From contig NZ_JACNML010000003.1 in NCBI RefSeq assembly GCF_020005365.1, positions 62,001 through 126,000 of the forward strand: a stretch of 64,000 bases of DNA, in the 5' to 3' direction. Shown here piece by piece: positions 62,193 to 64,000 of the stretch. The notes below the pieces were generated by a model. The model had not been told where the DNA came from. It saw only the letters and a list, made by a program, of their open reading frames with translations, and searched no databases. A program made the translations under genes and the position numbers. This stretch comes from Kangiella shandongensis. Lineage in GTDB: Bacteria > Pseudomonadota > Gammaproteobacteria > Enterobacterales > Kangiellaceae. How positions within the stretch are numbered: the first letter of the stretch is position 1; each line of letters opens with the position of its first letter.

Positions 62193-63287
62193 TTACTCAA
62201 CCTCAGCTTGCTGCTCCAGAGCGAGACTCTCCTCTTCAGCTTTATGTTCTTTCACAGCATCCAGCGTTGCGTTGACAAGAACGGCTAATGGAATGGCGAA
62301 AAATACGCCCCAGAAGCCCCACAAGCCACCAAACAGGAGAATGGCGCCAATAATGGCAACCGGGTGCAAATTGACCGCCTCGGAGAAAATTAGTGGTACC
62401 AGTACATTACCATCGAGAATTTGAATAATGAGGTACACACTCAACAAAATATAAAAATCCGAGGTTAGGCCCCATTGGAAAAATGCAATCAACGCCACAG
62501 GAATGGTTACCAGAGCAGCGCCGACATAAGGTATTAGTACGGACAAACCGACACAAACACCCAGCAATAAAGCGTAATTAAGCCCCATTAAAACAAAAGT
62601 AATATAGGATACGACACCAACAATAATAATCTCGACAACTTTACCCCGAATATAGTTGCCAATCTGTCGGTTCACTTCGCTCCAGACTCGCTCTGCAAGG
62701 TGACGCTCCTGAGGCAACCACTGGCTACACCAGCCAAAGATTTTCTGTCGATCTTTAAGAAAGAAAAAGACTAGCAGTGGGACCAGCACAATATAGACCA
62801 ATAAGCTGGCGATACTAATAAGAGAACTGAAAGAAGCGCTCAATATGGCTTCACCAATGTTACCTAGTTCAGAATTTAAACTGTTAATAAAACCATCAAC
62901 CTGCTCTGCTGATACAAAGTTTGGGTACTTGGTCGGCAGCTCTAATACCTGCTCTTTCAACTTCAACATAATGCTGGGTAACTCAGCGATCAATTTTGAA
63001 CCCTGCTTCCAAATTAATGGCACCAGCCCCAAGAAGATAACAATCGACAAACCGACAAATGCAACAAAAACAATAAGCACAGAAACGAACCGTCCAAGCC
63101 CCCGTTTTTGTAGTGCCGTAACTCCCCATTCTAATAAATAAGCAATGACCAAAGCCCATAAGATCGGCGCTAAAATATCACCCACTGTCAGGATGATAAA
63201 AAAGCCCACAATAATCAGCATCGTTAGTACGATAGTTGCAGGGCTGGAAAAGTTACGCTGAAACCAGCGAGTAAAGATAGAATTCAT
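62193..63287 (-). CDS. perM: PerM/AI-2E-type transporter family membrane protein
   Basis: 364 aa from ATG 63287; an ATG at 63317 would add 10 residues, but MNSIFTRWFQRNFSSPATIVL aligns with the E. coli PerM start. Several transmembrane helices: LTMLIIVGFFIILTVGDILAPIL, FVSVLIVFVAFVGLSIVIFLGLVPL, SLISIASLLVYIVLVPLLVFFFL, IGNYIRGKVVEIIIVGVVSYITFVLMGL, then LLGVCVGLSVLIPYVGAALVTIPV. This is the AI-2E/PerM topology. Substrate unknown. Adjacent and divergent to bepA, as E. coli perM and bepA are. Confidence 0.88.
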   Translation of the reverse strand: MNSIFTRWFQRNFSSPATIVLTMLIIVGFFIILTVGDILAPILWALVIAYLLEWGVTALQKRGLGRFVSVLIVFVAFVGLSIVIFLGLVPLIWKQGSKLIAELPSIMLKLKEQVLELPTKYPNFVSAEQVDGFINSLNSELGNIGEAILSASFSSLISIASLLVYIVLVPLLVFFFLKDRQKIFGWCSQWLPQERHLAERVWSEVNRQIGNYIRGKVVEIIIVGVVSYITFVLMGLNYALLLGVCVGLSVLIPYVGAALVTIPVALIAFFQWGLTSDFYILLSVYLIIQILDGNVLVPLIFSEAVNLHPVAIIGAILLFGGLWGFWGVFFAIPLAVLVNATLDAVKEHKAEEESLALEQQAEVE

Positions 63288-63431
63288 TGTTTTACACTTT
63301 TTTCTGTCACGAGCCATATTATTGACTCAGCGGAAGATTATTTAAACTAAGAGGTATATCGGTACCTGATGATTGAACTTTTACCACACAAGCCCCATCA
63401 TATACAGTAACTTCACTGCTATTTTATCAGA

Positions 63432-64000
63432 ATGAGTAATATATTCCTGCATTCAAAAGCCTCCAAAGCCTTACGTGTACTGAGCTTAAGCTCTACGCTA
63501 CTCGCTCATTCTGCAGCAGGTGCGGCAAGCCTTGATCTACCTAAGATAGGGGAAACCGCAGGCTCAACCTTATCCGTTGCTAAAGAGCAGCAAATCGGTG
63601 ATCAAATTATGCGTCAAATTAGACGCAGTGAATATTTGATGAAAGATCCTATCGTCACAGACTATATCCAGCAACTGGGCTATCGTTTAGTTGCGGCAAA
63701 TCCTGACGCCCTGGGCAGACAATTCCAGTTTTTCGTTATTCAAGAGAACTCCATTAACGCATTTGCCCTGCCTGGTGGTTATATAGGTCTTCACTCAGGT
63801 CTTATTACGGCATCCCAAAGTGAGAGCGAGCTCGCGTCCGTTGTCGGTCATGAGGTTGCCCACGTCACCCAGAGACATTTAGCACGACGCCTGGAAGCCC
63901 AGAACGAATTATCAATCCCCAGTATTCTGGGGTTGATCGGTTCGGTTCTCGCTGCAACACAAGATCCAGAGGCAGGCATGGCGGGAATAGCAGCAACTCA
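63432..64000 (+). CDS. bepA: M48 metalloprotease BepA, 5' part only
   Basis: The frame opens at ATG 63432 and runs to the window end (about 189 residues). Signal peptide followed by AASLDLPKIGETAGSTLSVAKEQQIGDQIMRQIRRS, LGYRLVAANPDALG, FFVIQENSINAFALPGGYIGLHSGLI, and the zinc site VVGHEVAHVTQRHL (HExxH). BepA (YfgC) is a periplasmic chaperone-protease that works on outer-membrane LptD and the BAM complex; bamC is also in this window. It starts 144 bp from perM on the opposite strand. The C-terminal TPR domain is beyond the window. Confidence 0.92.
   Translation, partial: MSNIFLHSKASKALRVLSLSSTLLAHSAAGAASLDLPKIGETAGSTLSVAKEQQIGDQIMRQIRRSEYLMKDPIVTDYIQQLGYRLVAANPDALGRQFQFFVIQENSINAFALPGGYIGLHSGLITASQSESELASVVGHEVAHVTQRHLARRLEAQNELSIPSILGLIGSVLAATQDPEAGMAGIAAT

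Overview
The window is a contiguous chromosomal segment of a Gram-negative gammaproteobacterium of moderate GC. Three gene orders match the enterobacterial chromosome: dnaX-ybaB-recR ... htpG ... adk-hemH, yoaA-tsaB, and bamC-dapA ... bcp ... perM-bepA. Together with a MetJ repressor, lipoproteins with classical lipoboxes and an outer-membrane BamC, these indicate a free-living, aerobic, probably marine gammaproteobacterium. Kangiella or a relative in Oceanospirillales is my best guess, made from memory and not from a search. I see no prophage, transposase, CRISPR array or integron.

Layout. 1-13.8 kb (minus strand): tsaB (cut by the window edge), yoaA, hemH, adk, a VanZ-like protein, a GDCCVxC cysteine-rich protein, small unknowns, htpG behind a sigma-32-type promoter, a lipoprotein/S41 peptidase pair, then recR, ybaB and dnaX. 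dnaX carries an A10 slippery run that would yield a short gamma subunit. 14-22 kb: a secreted orphan protein, the 4.5S SRP RNA, aidB, two tandem alkaline phosphatases behind a five-half-site Pho box array, and rimK-rimB. 22.08-23.12 kb: the most unusual locus. A tRNA-Ser(GGA) is preceded by three identical 167-bp repeats that each start with the first 22 nt of the tRNA. It is followed by repeats that each start with the last 19 nt of the tRNA plus an intrinsic terminator.

23-41.7 kb: ergothioneine genes egtD-egtB, a PhzF-family protein, then sulfur metabolism: cysG-cysK, a CysB-type regulator, cysJ-cysI-cysH, fpr, and a tightly overlapping metX-metB-metL-metF operon divergent from metJ. MetJ-box-like sequences lie in front of the met operon, in front of cysJ, and between cysG and the CysB-type gene. 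This suggests one sulfur regulon running from sulfate reduction (CysJIH with siroheme from CysG) through cysteine (CysK) to homocysteine and methyl-THF (MetX/B/L/F). 41.8-48 kb: a copper resistance operon with a Met/His-rich secreted protein, a DUF411 protein, a Tat-exported multicopper oxidase, CopB and a P1B-type ATPase.

48-64 kb: an exported methyltransferase, nadA, a divergent S9-family protein, an M14 carboxypeptidase, a chalcone-isomerase-like/TonB fusion, a two-component system, a metallo-beta-lactamase-fold protein, bamC, dapA, bcp, a PIN-PhoH protein, perM, and the 5' part of bepA. Functions come from motifs and family knowledge read by eye. No database search was possible, and start codons were chosen from ribosome binding sites and family alignment from memory.
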